Shown in pieces: positions 1 through 8,311 of a stretch of 22,030 bases of DNA; positions within the stretch are counted from its first letter, which is position 1; the number at the start of each line of letters is the position of its first letter. The stretch comes from Bacillota bacterium. Lineage in GTDB: Bacteria > Bacillota > Bacilli > Alicyclobacillales > SLC66. The notes under the pieces were generated by a model. It did no database searches. It was not told the origin of the DNA and saw nothing but the letters and a program-made list of their open reading frames with translations. Where the stretch lies: the NCBI GenBank assembly GCA_021821185.1, contig JAKACU010000026.1, forward strand, positions 1-22,030, given 5' to 3'. Made by a program: the position numbers and the translations under genes.

Positions 1-1
1 G

Positions 2-1060
2 AATCAATTGGAAAAGGAGCGCGGCATCAGTAGCGCAGTGCTTCTTGAAGCCATTGAAGCTGCGCTGATTTCCGCGTATAAACGCAACTTTAGTTCTGCC
101 CAAAATGTCCGTGTAGAGATCGATCGAGATTCTGGAGAAATGCGAGTATATGCCAGAAAGACGGTCGTCGAGCAACCAGCGGATCATCGTTTGGAAATAT
201 CGATTGAAGCGGCTGAAGAAATTGATGCAAAGTACCGCCTAGGTGATGTGGTTGAACTGGAAGTTACACCAAGAGAATTTGGCCGTATTGCCGCTCAGAC
301 AGCCAAACAAGTCGTCACACAGCGTATCCGCGAAGCTGAACGCGGCATTATCTATTCAGCTTACGCAGACCTCGAAGAGGACATTATTTCAGGCATGATT
401 ACCCGCCAGGATGGACGTTACTACTACGTTGATCTGGACCGCACTGAAGGACTCCTTCCTGTTAATGAAATCATTCCTAATGAACAATTGCGTCTTGGAG
501 ACCGCATAAAAGCGTTCATTTCCCGTGTGGAAAAGACGACAAAAGGTCCGCAAATTATCCTCTCGCGCATTCATTCTGGGTTATTGCGACGATTGCTTGA
601 GATGGAAGTGCCGGAGATTTACGATGGCGTGGTGGAAGTGAAATCGGTAGCCAGAGAAGCGGGATCGCGATCTAAAGTGGCGGTGTTTTCAAGAAATGCT
701 GATGTTGACCCCGTGGGAGCTTGTGTTGGTCCTAAAGGGATGCGAATTCAAACGATCGTCAGTGAACTCAAAGGCGAAAAAATCGACGTGGTCGAATGGG
801 GCAACGATCCAGCCTTGTACGTAGCAAGTAGTTTATCGCCTGCCAAAGTGATCGATGTCGAGATTATAGAAGCGGATAAAATGGCACGCGTCATTGTTCC
901 TGATAATCAACTTTCTTTAGCCATCGGAAAAGAAGGACAAAATGCAAGGCTTGCCGCCAAATTGACCGGTTGGAAGATTGATATCAAAAGCGAGTCACAA
1001 TCTGGTAGATCTGCACCAGCATTCGCACAATTGGATCATGACATTTTATTTCAGGATTAG
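2..1060 (+). CDS. nusA: Transcription termination/antitermination factor NusA (5' partial)
   Basis: NusA binds RNA polymerase and nascent RNA and modulates pausing, termination and antitermination. The reading frame is open from base 2, and the first in-window codons read N-Q-L-E-K-E-R-G. These match the usual interior of the N-terminal domain, so the TTG at 8 is an internal Leu rather than the start, and roughly a dozen residues lie upstream of the window. In order there is the N-terminal polymerase-binding domain (conserved EAIEAALISAYKRNF), an S1 domain (about bases 390-570), KH1 with GPKG at 728-739, and KH2 with the conserved AIGKEGQNARLAAKLTGW stretch ending in an IDIKSES tail. It lacks the acidic repeats seen in some proteobacterial NusA, as is normal for Bacillota. 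It is followed after 11 bp by rnpM, the standard order. Identification is very secure; only the N-terminus is missing. Confidence 0.97.
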   Translation, partial: NQLEKERGISSAVLLEAIEAALISAYKRNFSSAQNVRVEIDRDSGEMRVYARKTVVEQPADHRLEISIEAAEEIDAKYRLGDVVELEVTPREFGRIAAQTAKQVVTQRIREAERGIIYSAYADLEEDIISGMITRQDGRYYYVDLDRTEGLLPVNEIIPNEQLRLGDRIKAFISRVEKTTKGPQIILSRIHSGLLRRLLEMEVPEIYDGVVEVKSVAREAGSRSKVAVFSRNADVDPVGACVGPKGMRIQTIVSELKGEKIDVVEWGNDPALYVASSLSPAKVIDVEIIEADKMARVIVPDNQLSLAIGKEGQNARLAAKLTGWKIDIKSESQSGRSAPAFAQLDHDILFQD

Positions 1061-1071
1061 GAGGTGATCGC

Positions 1072-1350
1072 ATGTCCCCTCGCAAAGTACCCTTGCGGCA
1101 ATGTGTGGGGTGTCAGGAGCAAAAACCAAAGCGGAGCATGTTGCGCATTGTGCTAACGCCTTTAGGCGAAATTATGGTAGATCTGACGGGCAAACGAGCG
1201 GGACGCGGCACCTACATTTGTGCATCGCCAGAATGCTTCGAATTAGCCAAAAAGCGAAAGTCTTTGGACCGTGGGTTAAAAACTGCAGTTCCTTTACCAG
1301 TCTACGATGAATTGTTGAAAGTTCTGAGAGAACGTGAAGCACATGAATGA
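1072..1350 (+). CDS. rnpM: RnpM/YlxR family RNA-binding protein
   Basis: Small basic protein of 92 residues in the YlxR (DUF448) family, always found next to nusA. B. subtilis YlxR has been renamed RnpM because it binds and modulates RNase P. Visible family signatures are RKVPLRQCVGC near the N-terminus, a GRGTYIC segment mid-protein and a following Cys (SPECFELA), so the Cys pairs sit where the family has them. The start ATG is preceded by a strong Shine-Dalgarno sequence (GGAGGTG) directly after the nusA stop. The stop overlaps the start region of the next gene. Function is inferred from the family; identity is clear from sequence plus position. Confidence 0.93.
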   Translation: MSPRKVPLRQCVGCQEQKPKRSMLRIVLTPLGEIMVDLTGKRAGRGTYICASPECFELAKKRKSLDRGLKTAVPLPVYDELLKVLREREAHE

Positions 1351-1663
1351 CGTTTTGCAATTCTTAGGTATTGCCGCTCGGTCGGGCAATGTTATATCGG
1401 GTGAGGATGCATGTGTGCGCTCGATTCGCGAAGGAAAAGTGCGTTTGATGATTCAAGCGGCGGACGCAGGCAGCAATGGAGCGAAAAAGATACGCGACAA
1501 ATGTGCCTTTTATGGCGTACCGCTCATCACGTGTTTTATGCGTCAGGAGCTTGGACACGCGATCGGAAAACCTGCGCGGTCTGCGGTGGGTGTCACTTCT
1601 TTGCAACTGGCGACGACAATTCAACGCATGTTTCTGGATCATAACGGAGGTGACTCTATTTGA
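1343..1663 (+). CDS. L7Ae-type RNA-binding protein YlxQ
   Basis: A 106-residue member of the ribosomal L7Ae/L30e family (YlxQ), proteins that bind kink-turn RNA. The segment GVISGED-like (GNVISGED), then [21 protein letters not shown] and a later [15 protein letters not shown], is the characteristic L7Ae pattern with the G-x-x-x-G-K helix. I chose ATG 1343, which overlaps the rnpM stop by 8 bases. A GTG at 1334 in the same frame would add three residues. The gene ends in a TTGA overlap with the infB TTG start, which suggests translational coupling. The cellular role in this lineage is not established from sequence; it probably acts on RNA or ribosomes. Confidence 0.9.
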   Translation: MNDVLQFLGIAARSGNVISGEDACVRSIREGKVRLMIQAADAGSNGAKKIRDKCAFYGVPLITCFMRQELGHAIGKPARSAVGVTSLQLATTIQRMFLDHNGGDSI

Positions 1664-4569
1664 CGAAATTGAGAGTATATGAATATGCTAAGCAACTGAA
1701 CATGTCAAGCAAAGAAATCATTACCATTCTAAGTCGTTTGAATATTCCGGTCAACAATCACATGAGTGTGATGGAATCGGAAATGGTGGCGGCTGTGGAA
1801 GGTTTTTTTTCCGATGTTAAGGCACGTGCTGCGGCGCGTACGGTTCAGCAAGAACGTCTCGTGAAAGATGCTACACCTCGAAATGCGACACCTGTTGCAC
1901 AGCAAGAAGCGCCCGCAGGTGAGCCTGTACCCGCGCAATCTGAAATTAAGGTAAGGGATCAGGAGAGGGTTCGGATTCAATCGGAATCTGACGTAAAGGC
2001 AACAGCATCTGCTGTACCGGATAACGCTGCGAATCAACCCGTTCGTCAAGTAGGAAATGATCAAGGGATCATTGGTGCTCGATCTACGCAAGATGCCACG
2101 ACAAGACGACCTACGACAAACGGCGATAGTCAGCAAACCGGTAACCGTTCGGGAACACGTCAAAGCAATTATGGTAATCGCGATGCATCGACCAATCGTC
2201 CAGCGCGTACTGGAGATCGACCACCTTTCAACCGCGATCGTTCTGCTTCGACCGGAAATGATCGCCGTCCTAGCTCTGACGCATCATCGCGTCCGAGCAA
2301 CCATAGCGGTGGCCAAGGTTATAACGGGGGATCAGGTCGTCCTCAAGGCCAAAATGCTTCAGGGCGTCCTTCTGGCGGATCAGGACGTCCTTCTGGTGGA
2401 TCGGGTTATGCTGGATCGGGTGCGCAGCGTTCTGCATCAGGTGGTGGTTACGGTGGCTCAAGAACGGGTGGGACCAATCAGGGTGGCAATCGCTTCTCCA
2501 ATGATGCGCCACGTCCTTCTTCAGACTCAGGTGCACGGTCAGATGCTAATCGTCGGTCGCCCCGGCCCAGTGGAGATCGTAGACCGGATCAGCGTTCTTT
2601 TGGAGGCAGCAGTCCAAGTGGCACATCACCGCGCTTTGGATCGAATGCTACTTCATCAGGTGGACAAAACAGCGCATTTGGCGCGCGCAAACGCACTGGT
2701 GATCGCAATGATTCAAGCCGCGTCTCCTCGCAAGAAAAGCGCGAGAATAACCGCAAGTTGCAACCACCACGTACCAGGCAACGCATAACCAGTAATGTCG
2801 TCAAGGCACCGGAGGGTCCGCGTCAGGTATCGGTGGATGCGCCTATGTCGGTGGGTGAGTTTGCCCGCTTGATTCGCCGTGAAGTGTCAGATGTTATCAA
2901 AAAGCTGTTATTTTTAGGTATGCCAGCGACGATCAATCAAGAGATTGATACAGACACGATGGTGCTTTTAGGTGCTGAATACGGTACTGAAGTTGAGGTT
3001 CAGGCACCGCGCGATCTTGAAGCTGAAGAAATGCTTGTCAATGATGTTGATGCTGCTACACTCGAATCGCGTGCACCTGTCGTGACCATTATGGGGCACG
3101 TTGACCACGGTAAAACGACATTGCTTGATGCCATTCGTGAATCGAATGTCATTGCATCAGAGGCCGGCGGCATCACGCAACATATTGGCGCTTATCAAGT
3201 GGAGATCAATAAAAGGAAGATCACCTTTTTAGATACGCCAGGTCATGCCGCTTTTACGACGATGCGGGCACGCGGTGCGCAAATTACTGATATCACCATT
3301 CTTGTTGTGGCAGCCGATGACGGTGTTATGCCACAAACTGTTGAGGCCATCAACCATGCTAAGGCGGCTAATGTGCCGATTATTGTGGCTGTGAACAAAA
3401 TGGATAAGCCTGGTGCGAATGCAGATCGTATCAAACAGGAGTTGACGGAGCACGGGCTCGTGGCTGAAGAGTGGGGTGGGGATACCATTTTTGTCCCTAT
3501 GTCAGCTAAACAAAGACAAGGAATCGAAGAATTATTAGAAATGATTTTACTTGTGGCTGAAGTGGCGGACATGAAAGCTAGTGTTTCAGCACGTTGTCGT
3601 GGAACGGTTGTTGAATCTGAACTGGATCGCGGTCGTGGACCGGTTGCTACCGTATTGGTGCAAAACGGGACACTGCATGTTGGCGACATGGTCGTAGCGG
3701 GCAATACGTTTGGACGCATTCGTGCCATGGTCAATGATCGTGGTAGACGGGTAAAAGAGGCGTTGCCGTCAACTCCTGTCGAGATTGTTGGCTTGTCCGA
3801 TGTGCCAAACGCAGGTGATCCGTTTGTCGTGTACGATGATGAAAGGCAAGCTAGACAAGTTGCTGAGCGTCGTGCTATGCGGCATCGCGCAGAAGAACTT
3901 GGTGCGACAACACGTGTTACCTTGGATGACTTGTATAAACAAATTCAAGAAGGCGAAATTAAAGATCTGAATATCATCTTAAAAGCAGACGTTCATGGGT
4001 CGGCAGAAGCTGTTTTGGGCGCTTTGCAAAAGATTGATATCAGTGGTGTGCGCGTTCGTGTTATTCACAGTGGTGTTGGCGCCATCACGGAATCTGATAT
4101 CTTGCTCGCGTCAGCGTCCAAAGCAATCGTTGTCGGCTTTAATGTGCGACCAGAGCCCAATGCGGCAAAAATGGCAGAATCTGAGCAAATCGATTTGCGG
4201 TTATACCGAGTGATTTATCACCTGATCGATGAGATTGAGGCTGCGCTAAAGGGTATGTTAGACCCTGAGTTTAAGGAAGTTGTTATCGGTCATGCCGAAG
4301 TGAGACAATTGTTCAAAGTATCGAAAGTCGGCACGATTGCTGGGTGCATGGTGCAAGAAGGCAAAATGCTGCGAGATGCTGATATTCGTGTGATTCGCCA
4401 GGGTGTTATCGTATTTGAGGGTAAACTTGATTCCCTCAAACGCTTTAAGGATGACGCACGCGAAGTAGCTGCTGGCTACGAATGTGGTCTAACCATTGAA
4501 CGCTTCAATGATTTAAAAGAAGGCGATATTGTTGAAGCCTTCAAGATGGAAGCGATCAAGACGGAGTAG
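1660..4569 (+). CDS. infB: Translation initiation factor IF-2 with long disordered linker
   Basis: GTPase that brings initiator fMet-tRNA to the 30S subunit and promotes subunit joining. The start is TTG 1660, nine bases after GGAGG, overlapping the ylxQ stop. Residues 1-50 form the first IF2_N domain. Residues about 70-385 are a very Gly/Ser/Arg/Asn/Asp-rich, probably unstructured linker with [15 protein letters not shown] repeats. A second IF2_N domain covers about 390-447. The G domain has G1 GHVDHGKT at 479-486, G3 DTPGH at 525-529, G4 NKMD at 579-582 and G5 SAK at 615-617, followed by the beta-barrel and the C-terminal fMet-tRNA-binding domains. At 969 residues it is about 250 longer than B. 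subtilis IF2, with all the excess in the linker. An internal in-frame ATG at 2845 could give a short isoform, but I see no strong ribosome-binding site for it. Confidence 0.97.
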   Translation: MTKLRVYEYAKQLNMSSKEIITILSRLNIPVNNHMSVMESEMVAAVEGFFSDVKARAAARTVQQERLVKDATPRNATPVAQQEAPAGEPVPAQSEIKVRDQERVRIQSESDVKATASAVPDNAANQPVRQVGNDQGIIGARSTQDATTRRPTTNGDSQQTGNRSGTRQSNYGNRDASTNRPARTGDRPPFNRDRSASTGNDRRPSSDASSRPSNHSGGQGYNGGSGRPQGQNASGRPSGGSGRPSGGSGYAGSGAQRSASGGGYGGSRTGGTNQGGNRFSNDAPRPSSDSGARSDANRRSPRPSGDRRPDQRSFGGSSPSGTSPRFGSNATSSGGQNSAFGARKRTGDRNDSSRVSSQEKRENNRKLQPPRTRQRITSNVVKAPEGPRQVSVDAPMSVGEFARLIRREVSDVIKKLLFLGMPATINQEIDTDTMVLLGAEYGTEVEVQAPRDLEAEEMLVNDVDAATLESRAPVVTIMGHVDHGKTTLLDAIRESNVIASEAGGITQHIGAYQVEINKRKITFLDTPGHAAFTTMRARGAQITDITILVVAADDGVMPQTVEAINHAKAANVPIIVAVNKMDKPGANADRIKQELTEHGLVAEEWGGDTIFVPMSAKQRQGIEELLEMILLVAEVADMKASVSARCRGTVVESELDRGRGPVATVLVQNGTLHVGDMVVAGNTFGRIRAMVNDRGRRVKEALPSTPVEIVGLSDVPNAGDPFVVYDDERQARQVAERRAMRHRAEELGATTRVTLDDLYKQIQEGEIKDLNIILKADVHGSAEAVLGALQKIDISGVRVRVIHSGVGAITESDILLASASKAIVVGFNVRPEPNAAKMAESEQIDLRLYRVIYHLIDEIEAALKGMLDPEFKEVVIGHAEVRQLFKVSKVGTIAGCMVQEGKMLRDADIRVIRQGVIVFEGKLDSLKRFKDDAREVAAGYECGLTIERFNDLKEGDIVEAFKMEAIKTE

Positions 4570-4953
4570 GTGAGTGCTGTGAAACTTCGTGCAGAACGCA
4601 TGGGATGGCAGATGCAAAAAGAAGTTAGTGATATCATTCGTACGGGGGTCAAAGACCCGCGTATCGGGTTTGTGACAGTTACGGCGGTTGAAGTGAGTAA
4701 TGATCTGAGTCATGCTAAGGTATTTGTTTCGGTTCTCGGACCTCATGACGAAAGAGTTACAACGTTGTCGATTTTGGAGCGGGCTAAAGGTTTTATCCGC
4801 TCCGAAGTCGGACGTCGCATCAAAGTGAGGACATCTCCTGAATTGCATTTCAAACTGGATGAATCGATTGATTATAGTGAGCGAATCGGTCATGTTTTGC
4901 AGGAGATTGCCCGAACTGAACAGACGCCAGAGAGGGTTGATGACCATCACTAA
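4570..4953 (+). CDS. rbfA: 30S ribosome-binding factor RbfA
   Basis: RbfA binds the 30S subunit near the 5' end of 16S rRNA and helps late maturation. The protein is 127 residues from GTG 4570, which abuts the infB stop. A second GTG at 4579 would begin the protein at M-K-L-R-A-E-R, the usual family beginning, and may be the true start. Conserved blocks are KDPRIGFVTVTAVEVSNDLS, HAKVFVSVLG, LERAKGFIRSEVGRRI and the F-K-L-D-E-S-I-D-Y stretch, all typical of the KH-like RbfA fold. Its neighbours infB and truB are the classical partners. The ylxP gene that sits between infB and rbfA in B. subtilis is absent here. Confidence 0.95.
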   Translation: MSAVKLRAERMGWQMQKEVSDIIRTGVKDPRIGFVTVTAVEVSNDLSHAKVFVSVLGPHDERVTTLSILERAKGFIRSEVGRRIKVRTSPELHFKLDESIDYSERIGHVLQEIARTEQTPERVDDHH

Positions 4954-5929
4954 CGCAACGGGTCAAACGGTCTTACAAGCTCTTGAAGGCAGTACAAATG
5001 CAGTATTGATCGCGTGTCATATCAGCCCTGATGGAGACTGCATCGGGGCTGCTCTTGCCGTAAAGCATTATCTGGATGGAATCCGTCAGCCGTGTGTCTT
5101 GGTCAATGATGATGAAATTCCATCTCGCTATGATTTTTTACCTGGCATCGAACAGTTTGTGCGTACAAAGGATGTCACGCAACAGTATTCGGTGATCGTT
5201 GCTGTGGATTGTGCCGACCGACGACGCATGGGGACTGTACCCTCGTTGTTTGCGCAAGATCACACCTTGATAAACATTGATCACCATGAAACGAATGATC
5301 ATTACGGCCATGTCAATTTAGTTGAATCGGAAGCATCCGCTACATGCCTCGTGCTCTATCGTATGTTTCATGGGGTTGGAGTCCCTATGGGGAAGCCTCT
5401 GGCGTATTGCTTGTATACTGGCATTGTTTTTGATACAGGTGGGTTTCGCTATAATAATACAACGCCTGAAGTTCATATGGTGGCAGCCGATCTTTTGAAG
5501 CGAGGGATTGAACCGTTTCTCGTCGCTGACCGTGTATTAGAATCGATGACCCGGGAACAGGCTGAACTCGTACGTCTTGGTCTTGCAACATTGACTGTAG
5601 ATGATACTGGCCTCATCGCCTACGTTGTAGTCGATCATGAAACACTTGTAAAGTCTGGCGCACATGAAGGCGATACAGAGGTTTTACTTCCTTATACTCG
5701 ATCACTGTCTGGTGTTGAAGTGGGTGTCTTATTTCGTGAAAATACCGATGGCGTGGTAAAAGTGTCCTTGCGGTCACGTGAACGAGTGGATGTATCGGCA
5801 ATTGCGGTTCGCTTTGGTGGTGGAGGGCATATCCGGGCAGCGGGATGTTCCTTACACGATTCCGTAGCTGATTCTGTAACACAAGTGCTTTCGGCTGTTC
5901 GTGAGGCCGTTCTTAAAGAGTTTTCCTAG
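4940..5929 (+). CDS. nrnA: DHH/DHHA1 phosphoesterase, NrnA-type oligoribonuclease/pAp phosphatase
   Basis: A 329-residue DHH-family phosphoesterase. NrnA proteins degrade 2-5-nt RNA oligomers and dephosphorylate 3'-phosphoadenosine 5'-phosphate using Mn2+. Metal-ligand motifs are visible: H27-x-S-P-D31-G-D33, V-D-C-x-D after strand 3 (VDCADRRRMG), D114-H-H, and the C-terminal DHHA1 substrate loop GGGGH at 293-297 followed by AAGC. I chose ATG 4940, preceded by a GAGAGGG ribosome-binding site and overlapping rbfA by 14 bases. An upstream in-frame ATG at 4859 lies deep inside rbfA and is unlikely. The position between rbfA and truB is common in many Bacillota but not in B. subtilis, where NrnA (YtqI) lies elsewhere. 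It could be called RecJ-like, but it is far too short for RecJ. Confidence 0.9.
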   Translation: MTITNATGQTVLQALEGSTNAVLIACHISPDGDCIGAALAVKHYLDGIRQPCVLVNDDEIPSRYDFLPGIEQFVRTKDVTQQYSVIVAVDCADRRRMGTVPSLFAQDHTLINIDHHETNDHYGHVNLVESEASATCLVLYRMFHGVGVPMGKPLAYCLYTGIVFDTGGFRYNNTTPEVHMVAADLLKRGIEPFLVADRVLESMTREQAELVRLGLATLTVDDTGLIAYVVVDHETLVKSGAHEGDTEVLLPYTRSLSGVEVGVLFRENTDGVVKVSLRSRERVDVSAIAVRFGGGGHIRAAGCSLHDSVADSVTQVLSAVREAVLKEFS

Positions 5930-5930
5930 T

Positions 5931-6866
5931 ATGGTATATACCGGATTAGAGACAGCTGCCATTGTTATCTTGGACAAACCGCAAGGTATGACATCTCAAC
6001 AAGCCGTCACGCGCGTGAAACGTCTATTGGGTTATAAAAAGGCGGGACATAGCGGGATTCTTGATCCCGCGGTAAGGGGTGTTTTACCTATCTTTTTAGG
6101 ACGGGCAACTCGTCTTGCGGAATACCTTTCTAATGAAAGTAAACAGTACGATGCTTGTGCAGTGTTTGGACGAGCTACAGATACGCAGGATGCGACGGGT
6201 GTGACAACAGCAACGGGCGATGTCCATACATTACGTCGAGAGGCTGTAGTTGATGCTCTTAAAAGTTTTGTGGGTGAATATTGGCAGACTCCTCCGGCTT
6301 ATTCAGCGATTCATGTTCATGGCGTACGTGCCTATGAGTTAGCAAGACAAGGGCAAGATGTAAATTTGTCACCCCGGATGGTCACCATCGATCACATTTT
6401 GGTGCACGAGGTTGACTTGAGTGCAGATGAACCTTTCGTGCGATTTTCAGTATCTTGCTCGAAAGGAACGTATATTCGTACATTGTGTCATGACCTCGGT
6501 TCCAAACTGCATGTTCCAGCACATATGAAAAATCTTGTTCGTACAAAAACCGGTCCTTTTACTTTAGCTGATGCGCATAGTCTTGCGTTTATTGAGGAAC
6601 GCAAAGCGCAAGTTTTACTGTCTCCGGAATGTGCCGTGCCGACCATGGCGCACATGATGGTTACTGACGAACAGTTTCAACAAGTGGCTCATGGCGCCGC
6701 GTTGCAGTGCGGGATTGATTCCATGCGGGCTGATCCTGGAACCCTAATTCGAATACATAATAGGTATGGTTTTTTGGGAGCTATTTATGTGGTGCAAGAT
6801 GTGAGCGAATCTTGGATTACGCTGCATGCTGTTAAGGTTTTTATGAATGCGGAGGGATCGCCGTGA
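5931..6866 (+). CDS. truB: tRNA pseudouridine-55 synthase TruB
   Basis: Converts U55 of the tRNA T-arm to pseudouridine. It has 311 residues from ATG 5931, which follows the nrnA stop by one base with AAAGAG ten bases upstream. An earlier GTG at 5901 in frame would overlap nrnA and add ten residues without family support. Evidence is the N-terminal ILDKPQGMTSQQAV, the catalytic loop GHSGILDP with Asp45, the QTPPAYSA motif, and the CSKGTYIRTLCHDLG block that packs the active site. A PUA-like C-terminal domain of about 60 residues follows. The catalytic loop is divergent: where most TruB proteins have GHTGTLDPLATGVL, this one has Ser, Ile and Ala-Val-Arg at the variable positions, but the Asp is kept. 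It overlaps ribF by 4 bases. Confidence 0.95.
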   Translation: MVYTGLETAAIVILDKPQGMTSQQAVTRVKRLLGYKKAGHSGILDPAVRGVLPIFLGRATRLAEYLSNESKQYDACAVFGRATDTQDATGVTTATGDVHTLRREAVVDALKSFVGEYWQTPPAYSAIHVHGVRAYELARQGQDVNLSPRMVTIDHILVHEVDLSADEPFVRFSVSCSKGTYIRTLCHDLGSKLHVPAHMKNLVRTKTGPFTLADAHSLAFIEERKAQVLLSPECAVPTMAHMMVTDEQFQQVAHGAALQCGIDSMRADPGTLIRIHNRYGFLGAIYVVQDVSESWITLHAVKVFMNAEGSP

Positions 6867-7813
6867 TTGAGGCAAGGCAATATGTTAGCTTGCCTAAGCG
6901 TCCCGAGTCCGATCAAAGCGGTATGCGACGCACATTTGCCATCGGCAAATTTGATGGTCTCCACCTTGGGCACCAGGCTATTATTTTATTGACTGTAAAC
7001 CAAGCCAGGCTAACCAACACGGTACCGTGCCTGTTTTGCTTTGACCCACATCCTCGGTTTGTCTTGACAGGTGATGCGCGCTATCAGTCTTGGCTGACAC
7101 CGCCTAAAGAACGTGCTCAAGTGGCTAAAGATTATGGTATCGAAGAAACTTATGTGGCGATGTTTGACGAATCGTTTCGTTCGCAAACGGCAAGAGAGTT
7201 TATAGAAGGTTACTTGGTTGCTTTGGGGGCCAAAGTATTGATTGTCGGCAATGATTTTCATTTTGGAAAAAATGGCGCATACGACGTCGATGATGTGAAG
7301 GCGATCGGTGAATCGCTCGGCATCGATGTACAAGTCGTCAGCAAAGTGCAGGATGAAGACGAACCGGTCAGCAGTTCACGGGTCCGGCAGTATCTTTTAC
7401 ACGGCGATGTTCAAGGGGCGCGCCGACTGTTGAATCGCCCCTATAAACTGTGCGCCACGGTTGTTCACGGACAACACATGGGTCGTACGATTGGTTTTCC
7501 TACAGCGAATTTGGCTGTAACAGAACCTTATGTTTTGCCGTGCGAGGGCGTTTATGTCGTGACAAGTGTTATCGATGAAAAGAAAGTTCTCGGTGTCATG
7601 AATATTGGTCGACGTCCGACAGTTACGAACGCCAATACATTGAGTCTTGAAGTTCATTTTCCGGATCTTGTCGATGCGAATTTGTATGAGCAAACGCTGT
7701 GTGTTGAATTTCTTGAATTTCTTCGAGAAGAACAGACATTTGCTTCTTTAGACATGTTGCGCCAGCAACTGACACGAGATGTTGAACATGCGCGTGCAGT
7801 GTCCTTTACTTAG
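6863..7813 (+). CDS. ribF: Bifunctional riboflavin kinase/FAD synthetase
   Basis: Makes FMN from riboflavin and then FAD from FMN. It has 316 residues from GTG 6863, with a GGAGGG ribosome-binding site and GTGA overlap with the truB stop. The N-terminal FAD synthetase domain shows the nucleotidyltransferase motif GKFDGLHLGHQ at 28-38, the FDPHPR motif and the SSSRVR motif that corresponds to the family's S/T-S-S-x-I/V-R. The C-terminal flavokinase domain shows GRTIGFPTAN at 207-216 and GVMNIGRRPTV. Domain order and length match the B. subtilis RibC/RibF type. It closes the translation operon; a new promoter and leader for rpsO follow. The gene is sometimes called ribC in Bacillus. Confidence 0.95.
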   Translation: MIEARQYVSLPKRPESDQSGMRRTFAIGKFDGLHLGHQAIILLTVNQARLTNTVPCLFCFDPHPRFVLTGDARYQSWLTPPKERAQVAKDYGIEETYVAMFDESFRSQTAREFIEGYLVALGAKVLIVGNDFHFGKNGAYDVDDVKAIGESLGIDVQVVSKVQDEDEPVSSSRVRQYLLHGDVQGARRLLNRPYKLCATVVHGQHMGRTIGFPTANLAVTEPYVLPCEGVYVVTSVIDEKKVLGVMNIGRRPTVTNANTLSLEVHFPDLVDANLYEQTLCVEFLEFLREEQTFASLDMLRQQLTRDVEHARAVSFT

Positions 7814-7842
7814 GTTTTTAAGGTGTGTATACTGAATATAAT
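7805..7842 (+). promoter_or_regulatory. Candidate sigma-A promoter for rpsO
   Basis: TTTACT at 7805-7810 and TATACT at 7828-7833 are separated by 17 bp. An overlapping perfect TATAAT lies at 7837-7842 but without a good -35. Either would start transcription at about 7840-7849, immediately before the structured rpsO leader. The first element overlaps the last codons of ribF. It is judged by consensus matching only. Confidence 0.45.
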
Positions 7843-7847
7843 GTCTT

Positions 7848-7916
7848 GGCATGTCATCGCACAGTGATGACTAAGCTGCGGCTCGGATCTTTGGTTCTCC
7901 GCCCGACTTCTGTGCC
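7848..7916 (+). promoter_or_regulatory. Structured rpsO leader, probable S15 autoregulatory three-way junction
   Basis: The rpsO 5' leader can fold into three helices meeting at one junction. The closing helix is GGCAT (7848-7852) with GTGCC (7912-7916), ending in a U-G pair. Stacked directly on it is a perfect 6-bp hairpin, GTCATC (7853-7858) with GATGAC (7866-7871). A third arm is GCGG (7878-7881) with CCGC (7899-7902). In Bacillus and Geobacillus, S15 is known to bind three-way-junction mimics of its 16S site in its own mRNA leader to repress translation. The fold is read from sequence; S15 binding is inferred. The ribosome-binding site lies 25 bases further downstream, at 7941. Confidence 0.6.
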
Positions 7917-7954
7917 GTAAGCGATCAAGCAGGAACATTTAGGAGGGATTTACT

Positions 7955-8224
7955 ATGGCGATGACGCCAGAGCGTAAGCAACAGATTATTCTAGATTTTG
8001 CCGTTCATGAAAATGATACGGGATCCCCAGAAGTGCAGGTAGCACTTCTGACAGAACGAATCAATTACTTAAATGAGCACTTTCGTACGCATAAGAAAGA
8101 TCATCATTCGCGTCGCGGCTTGTTTAAAATGGTTTATCAACGCGCACACTTATTGAAGTACCTGCGTGATAACGACATCAATCGTTATCGGACGTTGATT
8201 ACTCGATTAGGATTACGCAAATAA
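7955..8224 (+). CDS. rpsO: Small ribosomal subunit protein S15
   Basis: S15 binds the 16S rRNA three-way junction of helices 20-22 and is a primary binder in assembly of the 30S platform. The protein is exactly 89 residues, the family standard, starting at ATG 7955 with AGGAGGG seven bases upstream. Conserved features are the N-terminal helix, [15 protein letters not shown], the basic loop [12 protein letters not shown] that contacts rRNA, and the C-terminal [13 protein letters not shown]. It is transcribed separately from the upstream operon behind a structured leader. A short hairpin follows before pnp, the same rpsO-pnp order as in B. subtilis and E. coli. Confidence 0.98.
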   Translation: MAMTPERKQQIILDFAVHENDTGSPEVQVALLTERINYLNEHFRTHKKDHHSRRGLFKMVYQRAHLLKYLRDNDINRYRTLITRLGLRK

Positions 8225-8226
8225 GG

Positions 8227-8250
8227 AGCGGGGTAACCCGCTTCTTCTTT
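8227..8250 (+). terminator. Hairpin after rpsO, weak intrinsic terminator or processing site
   Basis: AGCGGG (8227-8232), GTAA loop and CCCGCT (8237-8242) form a perfect 6-bp GC-rich stem, followed by a pyrimidine-rich TCTTCTTT stretch. The U-tract is interrupted by C, so termination is probably partial and some transcripts may read into pnp. Confidence 0.55.
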
Positions 8251-8311
8251 CTCGTGTATAGGTTTCTAGCGTTTAGTGTGAGATTTCTCTCGTAGAGGGG
8301 GGGCAGTTTAT

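Noticed and set aside
8..10. TTG at 8 as the nusA start
   Set aside because: The frame is open upstream to the window edge and the preceding codons (N-Q) continue the conserved NusA N-terminal domain, so this is an internal Leu codon.
2057..2788. A 243-codon open frame in another + frame inside infB
   Set aside because: It coincides exactly with the compositionally biased IF2 linker, where skewed codons suppress stops in other frames. Its product is a hydrophobic/basic scramble with no family pattern, and infB is certain here.
3243..3734. Minus-strand open frame of 163 codons opposite the infB G domain
   Set aside because: It is a shadow of a highly conserved coding region; its Ser/Thr/Ala-rich product has no family features.
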